Positions 26,310 to 35,032 of a stretch of DNA of 64,000 nt are shown here, piece after piece. Every line of letters starts with the position of its first letter. Position 1 is the first letter of the stretch. Under the pieces are notes generated by a model that had not been told where the DNA came from, ran no database searches, and worked only from the letters and a program-made list of their open reading frames with translations. The stretch covers positions 1 through 64,000 of the forward strand of contig CALGLV010000009.1 in NCBI GenBank assembly GCA_937958985.1, read 5' to 3'. The position numbers were made by a program, and so were the translations under genes. Source of the stretch: an uncultured Aquimarina sp. (lineage in GTDB: Bacteria > Bacteroidota > Bacteroidia > Flavobacteriales > Flavobacteriaceae).

Positions 26310-26718
26310 TATTACAGCTTTTTAAGTTGAAACTACTATTATAGATATACCCTAAAGTGTCTATTTTTTTTGAGCTATTTATTGATACAAAAACAGCGCA
26401 TATATCTGTTTTTATAAATTTTGAAATAACTTTGGAATATTTTTTTTTGCATTTAATGGATTCACAATTCCCTAAAGAGTTCAACATAAATACTTTTTGT
26501 TTTTGGTGAATTTGTTGGTTTAAATTAAAAAAAGAATTCTGTTTTTTACCAAAAAGAATATCATATTTTATTATTTCTTGAGGAACACTTTTATATAAAT
26601 CCCAACGAAAAAAAGGAAAAAATTCTTTTTTTGGAGAATATAAAAACCCAATAATGGTCAATAAAAAATAAATAAAAGTAAAAATAAAAAGGAAATTTAA
26701 GTATATTTTTGATTTCAT
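26290..26718 (-). CDS. small membrane-anchored protein
   Basis: 142 residues with one N-terminal hydrophobic helix (about residues 5-28) followed by a Lys/Ser/Phe-rich domain with four cysteines (in GNCESIKCKK, DICAVF and KSCNN) that could form disulfides outside the cytoplasm. No family recognised. In flavobacteria similar short proteins accompany HTTM-like membrane proteins; here it overlaps one by 20 bases and lies 4 bases after the dioxygenase stop, so the three act together by inference. Confidence 0.5.
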   Translation of the reverse strand: MKSKIYLNFLFIFTFIYFLLTIIGFLYSPKKEFFPFFRWDLYKSVPQEIIKYDILFGKKQNSFFNLNQQIHQKQKVFMLNSLGNCESIKCKKKYSKVISKFIKTDICAVFVSINSSKKIDTLGYIYNSSFNLKSCNNESRNN

Positions 26719-26722
26719 GATA

Positions 26723-27544
26723 TTATTTCTTTAAGTATCTATGAGGGTTTTCTATTATTCCAGTTTTAAAAATTTTACGAATTTGCATTCTAGTAAAAGA
26801 GTCTATTTTTAAGTAAATATTTCTAATTTTTTGGTTCGGTCTTCCTCTAAAAGTTGTTACATGAAATTTTGAATTTTCAAAAACAGCAGTGTTACTAAAA
26901 TAATAATTCGATACACAACAGCGCGTTTTATTAGCTGTTACTTTACTTACCGAATGCCAAGAGTTGTTGTGAGTAGCCATTATTACTAATCGGTTACATT
27001 TTGCGTGTATTGTTAAAGGTTTTTTGTTTGGTCCATTCGGCCAAAGCTCCAAATTACCTCCATTTTTAATATTCCAGTCGGGGGTTACATAATACAAAAG
27101 ATTTAAAGATCGCCATCTATTCCGATCTTTATCGTGAGAGTTATCTAAATGCGGATTCAAAAAATTATCTTTTTGCATCATTGATACTCCTCCCGCATAT
27201 AAATTTTCGTCAGGGAATAAATTGTTTAAACCACAAATTTCTTCAATTAACTTAATTATTTTAGGTTGCTGAAAAGCAAAAATAACCTCTTCTAATAAAG
27301 GATTATAACGATTCATTTGTACTCCTACATATTTGTGTTCCTTTAAACTTTTTTTTAAAACAGTTTGTTGTTGTTGTGGAAATGCACGGTAAATTTTTAA
27401 TACTAAATTTTCGGGAAGTAAGTCGTCTATAAATAAGTGAGCTATGTTATTATTATGTTTTGTAAATTGTTCTTTTAGATTAGCTGAATCCTGTTTTAGT
27501 TTATTAAAAATTAATTCAGCTATTGAAACTCTGTCTAAAGTCAT
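26723..27544 (-). CDS. 2OG-Fe(II) oxygenase (prolyl-hydroxylase-like)
   Basis: I choose the ATG of MTLDRVSIAEL (273 residues); an in-frame ATG 54 bases upstream would overlap the divergent glycosyltransferase. The double-stranded beta-helix core has the metal triad His132-x-Asp134 in NPHLDNS and His197 in NSWHSV, with a later Arg near RCCVSNYYF for 2-oxoglutarate. The substrate of this group is usually unknown: sugar, peptide or small molecule. It heads an operon with two membrane proteins and is divergent from a glycan gene, suggesting a role in surface-polymer modification. Confidence 0.78.
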   Translation of the reverse strand: MTLDRVSIAELIFNKLKQDSANLKEQFTKHNNNIAHLFIDDLLPENLVLKIYRAFPQQQQTVLKKSLKEHKYVGVQMNRYNPLLEEVIFAFQQPKIIKLIEEICGLNNLFPDENLYAGGVSMMQKDNFLNPHLDNSHDKDRNRWRSLNLLYYVTPDWNIKNGGNLELWPNGPNKKPLTIHAKCNRLVIMATHNNSWHSVSKVTANKTRCCVSNYYFSNTAVFENSKFHVTTFRGRPNQKIRNIYLKIDSFTRMQIRKIFKTGIIENPHRYLKK

Positions 27545-27576
27545 ATTTTTACCTATTAAATCACAACAAAATTTAT

Positions 27577-28464
27577 ATGATTTCAATTCTAATTCCAATT
27601 TACAATTATAATGTTGAAAATTTAATTTTAAAATTGAAAGAAGAGCTAATTCGTGAAAATTATAATTTTGAAATTATATGCTGTGATGATTTTTCTAGTA
27701 ATAACTATAATTCTGAACTAGAGAAAAATTCTGTAGTAACATTTGTGAAAAACGAAAGAAATATTGGGCGCACCGAAACAAGGCAAAAGTTAGCGAATCT
27801 TGCAACCCATAACTGGTTATTATTTTTAGACGCTGATGTAATCCCCGAAAAGGAAATTTTTTTAAAAACATATTTAAAAGCAATAACTGAAAAAGATTTT
27901 AAAGTTTGCTTTGGGGGGGTAACCTATAAAGATTTAACGATTGAAAATAATCAGAATTTGAGATTAAATTATGGATTGAAAAAAGAAGGTGTTGATTATG
28001 AAGTAAGGCTTAAAAAGCCATACAAAACAATATGTTCAGCTAATTTATTAATTGAAAAAAATGTATTTACTACAATTAATAATTCTTTAAAAGGTAATCT
28101 CTATGGTTATGATAATATTTTTGCTGTAAAGCTGAAGCAGCAAAAGAAGGTTGTACATCACCTTGACAATGCTGTGTTTCATTTAGGTTTAGAGGATAAT
28201 AGGTCATATCTTAAAAAAAAAGAACTAGCAGCCGAAACGCTTTACAACGCTTACTTAAAAGGTGAGATAAAAGAAAGTGATAATCAATTATTGAAAACAT
28301 ATGTTTTTTTAAATAAAATTAAAGTAGTTAAGTTATTCAGTTGTATATTTTGCAAATTTAATAAACACATGAAGCGAAATATACTTGGAAAAAACCCGAG
28401 TATTTTTTTGTTGAACTGTTACAGATTAGGATATTTTTGTTCATTAAGTAAAAAATGCAGCTAG
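27577..28464 (+). CDS. family 2 glycosyltransferase
   Basis: The likely start is MISILIPIYNYN, giving 295 residues; an earlier in-frame ATG lacks the beta-strand context. GT2/GT-A features: SILIPIYNYN at the N-terminus, CCDDFSSN for UDP contact and the LLFLDADV metal motif (DxD). The later segment CFGGVTYKD and the C-terminal GYDNIFAVKLKQ resemble galactosyl/glucosyl-type GT2. It adds one sugar of the surface glycan, presumably in the cytoplasm. Its stop overlaps the next glycosyltransferase by 10 bases. Confidence 0.8.
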   Translation: MISILIPIYNYNVENLILKLKEELIRENYNFEIICCDDFSSNNYNSELEKNSVVTFVKNERNIGRTETRQKLANLATHNWLLFLDADVIPEKEIFLKTYLKAITEKDFKVCFGGVTYKDLTIENNQNLRLNYGLKKEGVDYEVRLKKPYKTICSANLLIEKNVFTTINNSLKGNLYGYDNIFAVKLKQQKKVVHHLDNAVFHLGLEDNRSYLKKKELAAETLYNAYLKGEIKESDNQLLKTYVFLNKIKVVKLFSCIFCKFNKHMKRNILGKNPSIFLLNCYRLGYFCSLSKKCS

Positions 28465-29384
28465 GAAACCAAGAAATTTTATTTTCAGTAGTTATACCTC
28501 TTTATAATAAAGAAGGGTATATTTTAGATACACTCAATTCTGTTTTTAATCAGAATTACCAAAATTTCGAGATTATTGTAATAAATGATGGAAGTACAGA
28601 TAATAGCTTAAAAACGTTAAAGACTATAAGTGATAAAAGACTTCATTGTTTTACAATAAAAAATTCAGGAGTATCGGTAGCTCGTAATTCAGGAATTGAA
28701 AAAGCTGTAGGATCACATATTGCTTTATTGGATGCCGATGATTGTTGGCAATCTAATCATCTTTCAGAATTTATAGAGGCAATAAATAAATTCCCTAAAG
28801 AATCTATTTATTGTAATAATTACAAAATTCAATTTACCAATAGAATAACAAAAGATACTCAATTTAGTTATTTGCCATCTTCAAATAACATAGTTATAAT
28901 TGATGATTTTTTTAAAAGTAGTTTATTAAATTCAATTGCTACTTCGTCGACAACTTGTATTAAAAAAGAGGTGTTAATAGAAAATACTTACGATGTTACT
29001 ATTAAATCGGGTCAGGATACAGATCTGTGGACTAAATTAGGAGTAAATAATTCCTATGTGTTTAATAATACAGTAACGGTTATTATAGATAAAGGAGTTA
29101 CTGATAGTTTGTCAAAATCAAAAAATGGAAAATATCGATTTATTTTCACCCAAAAATATAGAAACGAAGAAAAAAATAATTTCTATTTAAAGAAATTTAT
29201 GGATAAAAACCGCTTTTCAGTAATCGTACGGTTTTTACATGAAAGTGGTAATAATAAACAAAAAATAGCAATTTTAAAGAATCAAATTGATGAGCGTAAC
29301 CTTAGTTTAAAGGAAAGAGTTTTTTTAAAATTACCCACTTTTCTTTGGATTTACATTATAAAGCTTAAAAATTTTGTAGAGTAA
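28455..29384 (+). CDS. family 2 glycosyltransferase
   Basis: 309 residues with the full GT2 core: VVIPLYNKEGYILDTLNSV, VINDGSTDNS for nucleotide binding, SVARNSGIEKA and LLDADDCW with the metal-binding DAD. It begins within the preceding glycosyltransferase, so the two are translationally coupled and probably act in sequence. The gene ends one base before the stop of the convergent FdtA-like gene; no terminator separates them. Confidence 0.85.
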   Translation: MQLGNQEILFSVVIPLYNKEGYILDTLNSVFNQNYQNFEIIVINDGSTDNSLKTLKTISDKRLHCFTIKNSGVSVARNSGIEKAVGSHIALLDADDCWQSNHLSEFIEAINKFPKESIYCNNYKIQFTNRITKDTQFSYLPSSNNIVIIDDFFKSSLLNSIATSSTTCIKKEVLIENTYDVTIKSGQDTDLWTKLGVNNSYVFNNTVTVIIDKGVTDSLSKSKNGKYRFIFTQKYRNEEKNNFYLKKFMDKNRFSVIVRFLHESGNNKQKIAILKNQIDERNLSLKERVFLKLPTFLWIYIIKLKNFVE

Positions 29385-29385
29385 A

Positions 29386-29790
29386 CTACTTTTTAAGAGT
29401 GACAAATTCTTCAAAATTTCTAACATAATCACCTTCATCAAAAAAATCGGAAGCTAAAACCAAACACACCGCTCCTGATGAAAAATTAGTGAGTTCTCGC
29501 CAGATATTTGTAGTAATTAATAGCCCCTTATTAGGTTTGTTTAATGTTACTTTTTTTGTTTGTTTTCCATCGTTTAAAACTACATCAAAACTACCACTTA
29601 CGGCTATTAAGAATTCGGATTGCTCTTTATGTGAATGTCCACCCCTATAGGCATTACTAGGAACATCATAAAGATAGTAAATACGCTTAAAAACAAACGG
29701 AAGGGTTTGTTTTTCAATTACAGCTAAATTGCCACGTTGGTCTAAAATTTTTGGAACATCAATAATTGTACATTCGTTAACAGTAGCCAT
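29386..29790 (-). CDS. dTDP-4-oxo-6-deoxyhexose 3,4-ketoisomerase (FdtA/QdtA-like cupin)
   Basis: A 134-residue single-domain cupin that matches the FdtA/QdtA family: the start ECTIIDVPKILDQRGNLAVIE, FKRIYYLYDVP, the RGGHSHKEQSEFL segment with the catalytic and base histidines, and GLLITTNIWRELTNF. The family moves the keto group from C4 to C3 of dTDP-6-deoxy sugars, leading to Fuc3N or Qui3N. A DegT aminotransferase and a FemAB-like acyltransferase encoded nearby could finish the sugar. dTDP-glucose genes (rmlA/rmlB) are not in the window. Confidence 0.82.
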   Translation of the reverse strand: MATVNECTIIDVPKILDQRGNLAVIEKQTLPFVFKRIYYLYDVPSNAYRGGHSHKEQSEFLIAVSGSFDVVLNDGKQTKKVTLNKPNKGLLITTNIWRELTNFSSGAVCLVLASDFFDEGDYVRNFEEFVTLKK

Positions 29791-29791
29791 T

Positions 29792-30619
29792 TTATTTTTG
29801 TCTTTTAATTAAACCTTTTTTTAGTAATTCATTATAATCATTTATTCCTTTTAAACCTACCATAAATTTTGATTTAAAATCAGCTGCTTTTATAAAATTA
29901 TGTCTGTATAAAAAAAACAAGTATTTACAAAGCCAACCTAAAGCAAAGTAAGTGTTATAAAAATGATTTTTTCGGGCAGCTCTTGTATGAATAATACTAT
30001 CGCTACTCATAGCTTTACCAGAGGAAAAGCTATCGTGAAAAACAATATTTTTTTTTATGTGATATGCTTTTAATCCCTTTTTATAAGCATCTCTTAAAAA
30101 CAGGTACTCCTCACCATTTCCAAATTTGCCACCCAAAGAAAAATATTTATTATAAAAAACACTGTGTTTTTTTACTAATTCTAGTTTAAAGCACATTACA
30201 ATATTATGTATAGGCCGTAAGGATTTTTTGTTGTGTTGCTGTTGCTTAGGGTAATTTTGATGTGGTATCTTTTTATAATTAGAAGCTTCAAAGCTTAACA
30301 AATAAGCGTCTTTGTAATTATTGAATTCATTCAAAATTACTTTTTCAAAATCTTTCTCGTATACAATATCATCATCGGCAATTAAACAAAATTTTCCTTT
30401 GGCGTTATTTATGGCTAAGTTTCTACTAATAGCTGTTCCTCTTTCAAAAGAGTTTATTATTCTTATTTTTTTAGATGTAGGAACCTTAAGGAGTTTATCT
30501 GGTGTGGTTTGATTTATAATTAAAATATCATAATCAAGCAGATTATTATTTTTAAAGATATTATCTAGAAAACCTAAATCAGTTCGGAACATTGTAGATA
30601 ATAAAATTTCAAACTTCAT
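29792..30619 (-). CDS. family 2-like glycosyltransferase
   Basis: Start taken at MKFEILLSTMF (275 residues). The fold begins EILLSTMFRTD and shows LIINQTTPD in place of the usual DDGS strand, then GTAISRNLAINNAKGKFCLIADDDI with the metal-binding DDD and GNGEEYLFLRDAYKKG. This belongs to a divergent GT-A group often found in flavobacterial glycan clusters. It begins one base downstream of the FdtA-like gene's end on the same strand, so both belong to one unit. Confidence 0.75.
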   Translation of the reverse strand: MKFEILLSTMFRTDLGFLDNIFKNNNLLDYDILIINQTTPDKLLKVPTSKKIRIINSFERGTAISRNLAINNAKGKFCLIADDDIVYEKDFEKVILNEFNNYKDAYLLSFEASNYKKIPHQNYPKQQQHNKKSLRPIHNIVMCFKLELVKKHSVFYNKYFSLGGKFGNGEEYLFLRDAYKKGLKAYHIKKNIVFHDSFSSGKAMSSDSIIHTRAARKNHFYNTYFALGWLCKYLFFLYRHNFIKAADFKSKFMVGLKGINDYNELLKKGLIKRQK

Positions 30620-30628
30620 TAAAAAGAG

Positions 30629-30636
30629 TATTTTTG
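30629..30636 (+). promoter_or_regulatory. -7 element (TATTTTTG) for the TTG-start glycosyltransferase
   Basis: Perfect TAnnTTTG on the plus strand, about 50 bases before the predicted start of the downstream gene, in a 68-base divergent gap. Confidence 0.4.
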
Positions 30637-30641
30637 ATTTC

Positions 30642-30649
30642 AAATATAT
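30642..30649 (-). promoter_or_regulatory. -7 element (TATATTTG) for the fdtA-side glycosyltransferase
   Basis: Perfect TAnnTTTG on the minus strand, 22 bases before the ATG, with TTG 16 bases upstream. It interleaves with the plus-strand element, so the two divergent promoters share a few bases. Confidence 0.45.
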
Positions 30650-30687
30650 TATTTACAATTCATTCAATTGTATAGAAACTCAATAAT

Positions 30688-31599
30688 TTGTTAGCAGCTG
30701 TCGATCCTTTACCACTGGTTACTGTAATTTGTTTGTGTTATAACCACGAAAACTATGTAGTAGCATCTTTACAATCGGTATTGAGCCAATCGTATAAAAA
30801 TATTGAAATAATAATTGTTAACGATTATAGTACAGATAATTCTAAAACTGTAATTGAAAAATGGCTTAATAAAAACGCTTTAAATAATATTTTTTTTATA
30901 GATAATGAAATAAATTTAGGTCATACAAAGTCTTTCAATAAAGCATATATAAAGGCAAAAGGAAAATTTATAATAGATTTAGCTACAGACGATTTATTGG
31001 AAACCAATGCTATAGCTAATCATATACGAAATTTTAAAAAAAACAGTGATGCAGGTGTTTCTTTTTCGAATATTATAAATATTTCTGAAAAAGGAGAAGT
31101 ACTTAATACTTTTTATAGAACAGATACGGGTGTACCTTATGTTATGAATTTTATTCCTAAAAGTGGAAATTTATACCATGAACTGCTCCAAGCATTTTAT
31201 GTAAATGCTTGTGGAATGTGTGTTAAAAAAGAGGTTTATGATTTTTTAAACGGCTATGATGAAACCTTAGATTATGAAGATTTTGATTTTTGGGTTCGCT
31301 CTTCTTTTGTGTACGACTACATTTACGACGATTTTATTTCGGTTAAACGTAGAATTCTCGAAACTTCACATAGTTCTTTAGCTAAAACAGTTAGAAAAAA
31401 TCAATATAGAAAAGAGCGATCAACTTTTAAAGTTTGTGTAAAAGCATATAATCAAAATAAAACAGCTAAGAGTTATAATGTTTTAAAGATAAGAATAGTA
31501 CATGAATTTAAAATAGCCATAAAAACTAAGCATATTAGTTTAGCATTTAAATATGCAATACTGTATTTAAAGTCTTTTTATAAAACAAAAAACCTTTAG
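30688..31599 (+). CDS. family 2 glycosyltransferase with non-ATG (TTG) start
   Basis: The 303-residue protein has VTVICLCYNHENYV, IIVNDYSTDNSKT and IIDLATDDLLE with the GT-A metal motif. The first in-frame ATG lies about 150 codons inside the catalytic domain, and an in-frame TAG sits just upstream, so translation must start at a non-ATG codon. TTG fits best because the frame then opens directly on the GT2 strand. The stop overlaps that of the convergent dioxygenase. It likely adds one sugar to the same glycan. Confidence 0.78.
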   Translation: MLAAVDPLPLVTVICLCYNHENYVVASLQSVLSQSYKNIEIIIVNDYSTDNSKTVIEKWLNKNALNNIFFIDNEINLGHTKSFNKAYIKAKGKFIIDLATDDLLETNAIANHIRNFKKNSDAGVSFSNIINISEKGEVLNTFYRTDTGVPYVMNFIPKSGNLYHELLQAFYVNACGMCVKKEVYDFLNGYDETLDYEDFDFWVRSSFVYDYIYDDFISVKRRILETSHSSLAKTVRKNQYRKERSTFKVCVKAYNQNKTAKSYNVLKIRIVHEFKIAIKTKHISLAFKYAILYLKSFYKTKNL

Positions 31600-32444
31600 C
31601 ATTTGTCAAACCTTAATTCTAAAGATATTCGAGTAATATCACTATTTAAATTTACGGCAGCACCATGTACTAAATAAGGGGTGAATATAAGGGCTTCGGT
31701 TTCTTTAGGGTTAGGACGAATCATTTTAAAAGGGCCGTCTACGGTCTTTAACATACAAGGTACCGCATAAATATTCCCATTTACGTAAGCGCTTCTAGCA
31801 TCGGTTCTAATAATATTACGTTCATTTATAAGATGACTACCAGGTACTATGGGTAAAGACGATTTATCGTTACATCCCGAAATGGGGATCCATATGTTTA
31901 GTATATTTTTATAATAATCCAGGTAGCTATCTCGGTGTGGTGGGTTGATATCTAACGAATCGGGTCTACTTATTCTAATTTGTATATGTGATCTGCCTAG
32001 GTCTTTTATAATTGAAGATAATTTTATTTTGAGATGCTTTGATAATAATTTTTCTAAAGCTTCAATATCAATTTTTAAATCTTCGTTACGTAAATTTCTA
32101 GTATGATTAATAACCGCAAAATGGTCTTCAGCATTTGTTACGTATTTATGATAGTCTTTTAAATTAAAGTTATCCGAATTAATTTTAATGTTGGCTTTAC
32201 GCAAACCTTCAATTATATTAGTAGTAATTGAATTTTGTAAATCTAAAAAAGATGCTTCCGTAAATAATTTTAGGATAGAAAAACCACTGTTTTGCCAGCT
32301 AACATTTGATAAAATATTATCGGATGTATTAAATAAAAGCTCATCTTTTCCTTCGAAAAAGCTCCCTTTAACTTCAAAATCAAACTCTTCTTCATTTATA
32401 TATACTACACAACGTTCGGACGTTAGCTTACTGTTTTTGTGCAT
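31596..32444 (-). CDS. phytanoyl-CoA dioxygenase-like 2OG-Fe(II) enzyme
   Basis: 282 residues with a double-stranded beta-helix: the motif PPHRDSY gives His170-x-Asp172, and LVHGAAVN gives the distal His260; an Arg follows in ITRISLELRF. The SHLINERNIIR and IWIPISG strands are typical of PhyH-like oxygenases. Its probable role is hydroxylation of a lipid, sugar or small metabolite. It is transcribed towards glycosyltransferase genes, between one of them and the flippase, so it may modify the exported glycan or its lipid carrier. This is the second dioxygenase of the cluster. Confidence 0.72.
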   Translation of the reverse strand: MHKNSKLTSERCVVYINEEEFDFEVKGSFFEGKDELLFNTSDNILSNVSWQNSGFSILKLFTEASFLDLQNSITTNIIEGLRKANIKINSDNFNLKDYHKYVTNAEDHFAVINHTRNLRNEDLKIDIEALEKLLSKHLKIKLSSIIKDLGRSHIQIRISRPDSLDINPPHRDSYLDYYKNILNIWIPISGCNDKSSLPIVPGSHLINERNIIRTDARSAYVNGNIYAVPCMLKTVDGPFKMIRPNPKETEALIFTPYLVHGAAVNLNSDITRISLELRFDKC

Positions 32445-32517
32445 TTTTAATAGAATTAATACTATAAATATAAGTATTAGGTTTGTAGTAGTATATAGTG
32501 GAAGTAGATATAATTAT

Positions 32518-34011
32518 TTAAAAATTGATTTTTTGTTTAAGAGTGTTAATTAAATCGGTTTTTTTATTAATAAGAAAGAAGGAATAACTAATTGAAGCAA
32601 TAATTAATATCCCTAAAATTATTTTTAGGTAAATACCATATAAATAATACGTAGCTAATGCAGCCGAAGCAGCTAAGGCAAATGAAACTACAAAAATGGC
32701 AACTGTTTCTATTTCAAATGAAAAATCGTATTTTTTTTGAATAAAATAATAAATATAAATTATTGACAATAGGTAGTTAACAAACATGGCTAGTCCTAAG
32801 CCTATTAATCCTATTTTTTGGTAAAAAAGAATACAGAAAAGTATATTTAAAAAATCGCCTAATAACTCTTGATAAAAATAGTGTCGTTTGTCGTCCTTTG
32901 CTAATATTATAAAACCTAAAGGCCATATTACAGCTTTAAAAACGATTGCTAGTAGTCCAAAAGTGAAAATTATTTCAACTTTATCGAATTCACTTGAATA
33001 CAAAATTTTCAAAGCAATTTTAGAAAAAGAATACATAAGTACAATTAGTGGTGTTACTAACAATAATGCGATTTCAATTTGCTGATTTACGAGTGTTTTT
33101 ATTTCGTTGTTACGATCGCGTATACTAGTTAATTTAGGATAATAATCTATAGCCATAGACGAAAATACAATTCCGAAATACGAGGTAAAAATTACTATAC
33201 TAGCTTCATAATAACCAAGAGTAGCTTCGGTGTTTCCGTAAGTTTCTAAGTATAATTTAATTAAGAAATTAGTTATAAACCCAAAAATAATATTCAAAGA
33301 TAATAGAAAACCTAGTTTTAGAAGGTCCTTAGCTTTTACAGAAAACTGTTTAAAGCTAATTTTTTTTGGGGATAAGTTTAATTTTTTTAAATAATAAGTA
33401 TTTACAATCACTCCCATAAAATTAGACACTAAAATTGCCGGAATAATTCCTTTAATACCTAGTAAATAATAGAAAGGGATAGTCGATATAGCTACCATAA
33501 AAGCAGATACAATACCCGACAAAGCGATTAGTTTTATTTTTCGTAACCCTTGCAGTATAGCTCTTATGCAAGTGTTGTAATTAATAAAAAAGAAATTTAC
33601 AGACAGCAGTACTATCCATAAATATTCAGCTTCAGTTTTAAAAACAATAAGACTTATTTTTTTAGAGAATAGAAGAGTGGAAATACAACCAATTATACTA
33701 ATTATTAATGCAAACTGTTTTAATGTAGAAATAGATTTTCTTAGCTCATCAGTATTATTTTTTTCTATAGGTGTATGTTGTGCTATTTCCTTTATTCCGG
33801 TTATTGTAAATCCAAAGCTCGATACGGAAGAAATAAGATTGATTGTACTTTTTAATAAGCCTAAAATACCTACCCCAGAAGGACCTAGTAAAATTGCTGC
33901 ACATTTAGTAGTAATGATGCTAGAAAAAATTTTAAACAATTTTACAGAACCAAAAACACTAGTGGCTTTTAGAATAGATTTATTAGCGTTAATTTCCTTA
34001 TTTACAGGCAT
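32518..34011 (-). CDS. Wzx-like polysaccharide flippase (MATE/MVF superfamily)
   Basis: A 497-residue protein with about 12-14 transmembrane helices and the flippase opening TSVFGSVKLFKIFSSII, then LLGPSGVGILGLLKS. It flips undecaprenyl-linked oligosaccharide across the inner membrane. It starts three bases from the stop of the next upstream glycosyltransferase and so is in the same unit. No Wzy polymerase is recognisable nearby, so assembly may use another scheme or continue elsewhere. Confidence 0.82.
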   Translation of the reverse strand: MPVNKEINANKSILKATSVFGSVKLFKIFSSIITTKCAAILLGPSGVGILGLLKSTINLISSVSSFGFTITGIKEIAQHTPIEKNNTDELRKSISTLKQFALIISIIGCISTLLFSKKISLIVFKTEAEYLWIVLLSVNFFFINYNTCIRAILQGLRKIKLIALSGIVSAFMVAISTIPFYYLLGIKGIIPAILVSNFMGVIVNTYYLKKLNLSPKKISFKQFSVKAKDLLKLGFLLSLNIIFGFITNFLIKLYLETYGNTEATLGYYEASIVIFTSYFGIVFSSMAIDYYPKLTSIRDRNNEIKTLVNQQIEIALLLVTPLIVLMYSFSKIALKILYSSEFDKVEIIFTFGLLAIVFKAVIWPLGFIILAKDDKRHYFYQELLGDFLNILFCILFYQKIGLIGLGLAMFVNYLLSIIYIYYFIQKKYDFSFEIETVAIFVVSFALAASAALATYYLYGIYLKIILGILIIASISYSFFLINKKTDLINTLKQKINF

Positions 34012-34014
34012 GGC

Positions 34015-35022
34015 TTAATTTAAATTACACCCCATTTTTTTAAAATGATTTTTAAAAGCTTTTGACCAGTTTTTCCATTCGCTACTATTGGCTGGGTAAT
34101 TATTATCTAAAAGTAAGTTTTCTATAAAATCCTCAGAAAAATCAGCTTTTAAGTTTTTGTATGAGTCAAATTTTTCATGAAACCATAGTTTATTAAAAAA
34201 AGCATTTAATTGATGCATATCGCACTTTTCTTTAATAAAAGACTTGTTAGTTGCCGAAGAAATAAAACCTGTTTTTAGGTATTCATTTTTAGTGTAAGCA
34301 AAATTAGTACTCTTTTTTTTTCTTATAAACTTTAAAGCATTTAAAATCTGTAGTTTTTCATCTACAGAATTGTTATGATTTTTCCACAATTCTAAAAAAT
34401 ACTCTTTTTTAAAAAATACGCCAGCCACACTGTATATAGAATAATAGCTGTTTTTCTTTTTTACAGTATATATTTTAAGAAATTTCGATATTTTATGGAT
34501 TTTATATCTATTTACTTTAAAAAAGAACCAAAATAAAAAAGGACTTTTAAAGGGTATTTTTGGAGTGATGTAGTTTAAAAAATCGTTTTGTATGATTTTT
34601 TTATTTTGAATTAAATCATTATTCCCTAACCAAAATAGTTTCGTAAAAACACCTTTGTTTGATTTCATATTTTCTATTAAACTAGAAAGGCGGACTTTTT
34701 TTGTAAACCAAATATCATCTTCAAGTAATAAAAAATAATTAGAAGCATTTTTAGCACCATCAATCCATAAATCGATAGGGATTGTATTGTTTTTGGGTGC
34801 TAGCCCTTTTAATGCAGCTACTGATTTTTCCGCATAAGCGGAAGATTTATGAATGGTTACTTTAGGGTATTTTTCTATAATTTTATTTAAATAAATATCA
34901 GGAGTACCATCGTCTAGTATAACTAAATTATAATTATTGTCGACAACAAATTGTTGTATCGAATACAAGCATCTATCCAAATAGTAAGGCCTATTGTATG
35001 ATTTTATAAGAATATCGAACAC
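34015..35022 (-). CDS. glycosyltransferase, GT2-like
   Basis: 335 residues. The start FDILIKSYNRPYYLDRCLYSI, then LVILDDGTPD and LLLEDDIWF match the GT-A fold of family 2-like enzymes with a metal-binding EDD. The C-terminal half is long, Lys- and Phe-rich, without clear motifs. It is encoded between the DegT aminotransferase and the flippase, 10 bases after the former, so it probably attaches the amino sugar or its neighbour. Donor and acceptor cannot be read. Confidence 0.7.
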   Translation of the reverse strand: MFDILIKSYNRPYYLDRCLYSIQQFVVDNNYNLVILDDGTPDIYLNKIIEKYPKVTIHKSSAYAEKSVAALKGLAPKNNTIPIDLWIDGAKNASNYFLLLEDDIWFTKKVRLSSLIENMKSNKGVFTKLFWLGNNDLIQNKKIIQNDFLNYITPKIPFKSPFLFWFFFKVNRYKIHKISKFLKIYTVKKKNSYYSIYSVAGVFFKKEYFLELWKNHNNSVDEKLQILNALKFIRKKKSTNFAYTKNEYLKTGFISSATNKSFIKEKCDMHQLNAFFNKLWFHEKFDSYKNLKADFSEDFIENLLLDNNYPANSSEWKNWSKAFKNHFKKMGCNLN

Positions 35023-35032
35023 CTTTGAATAG

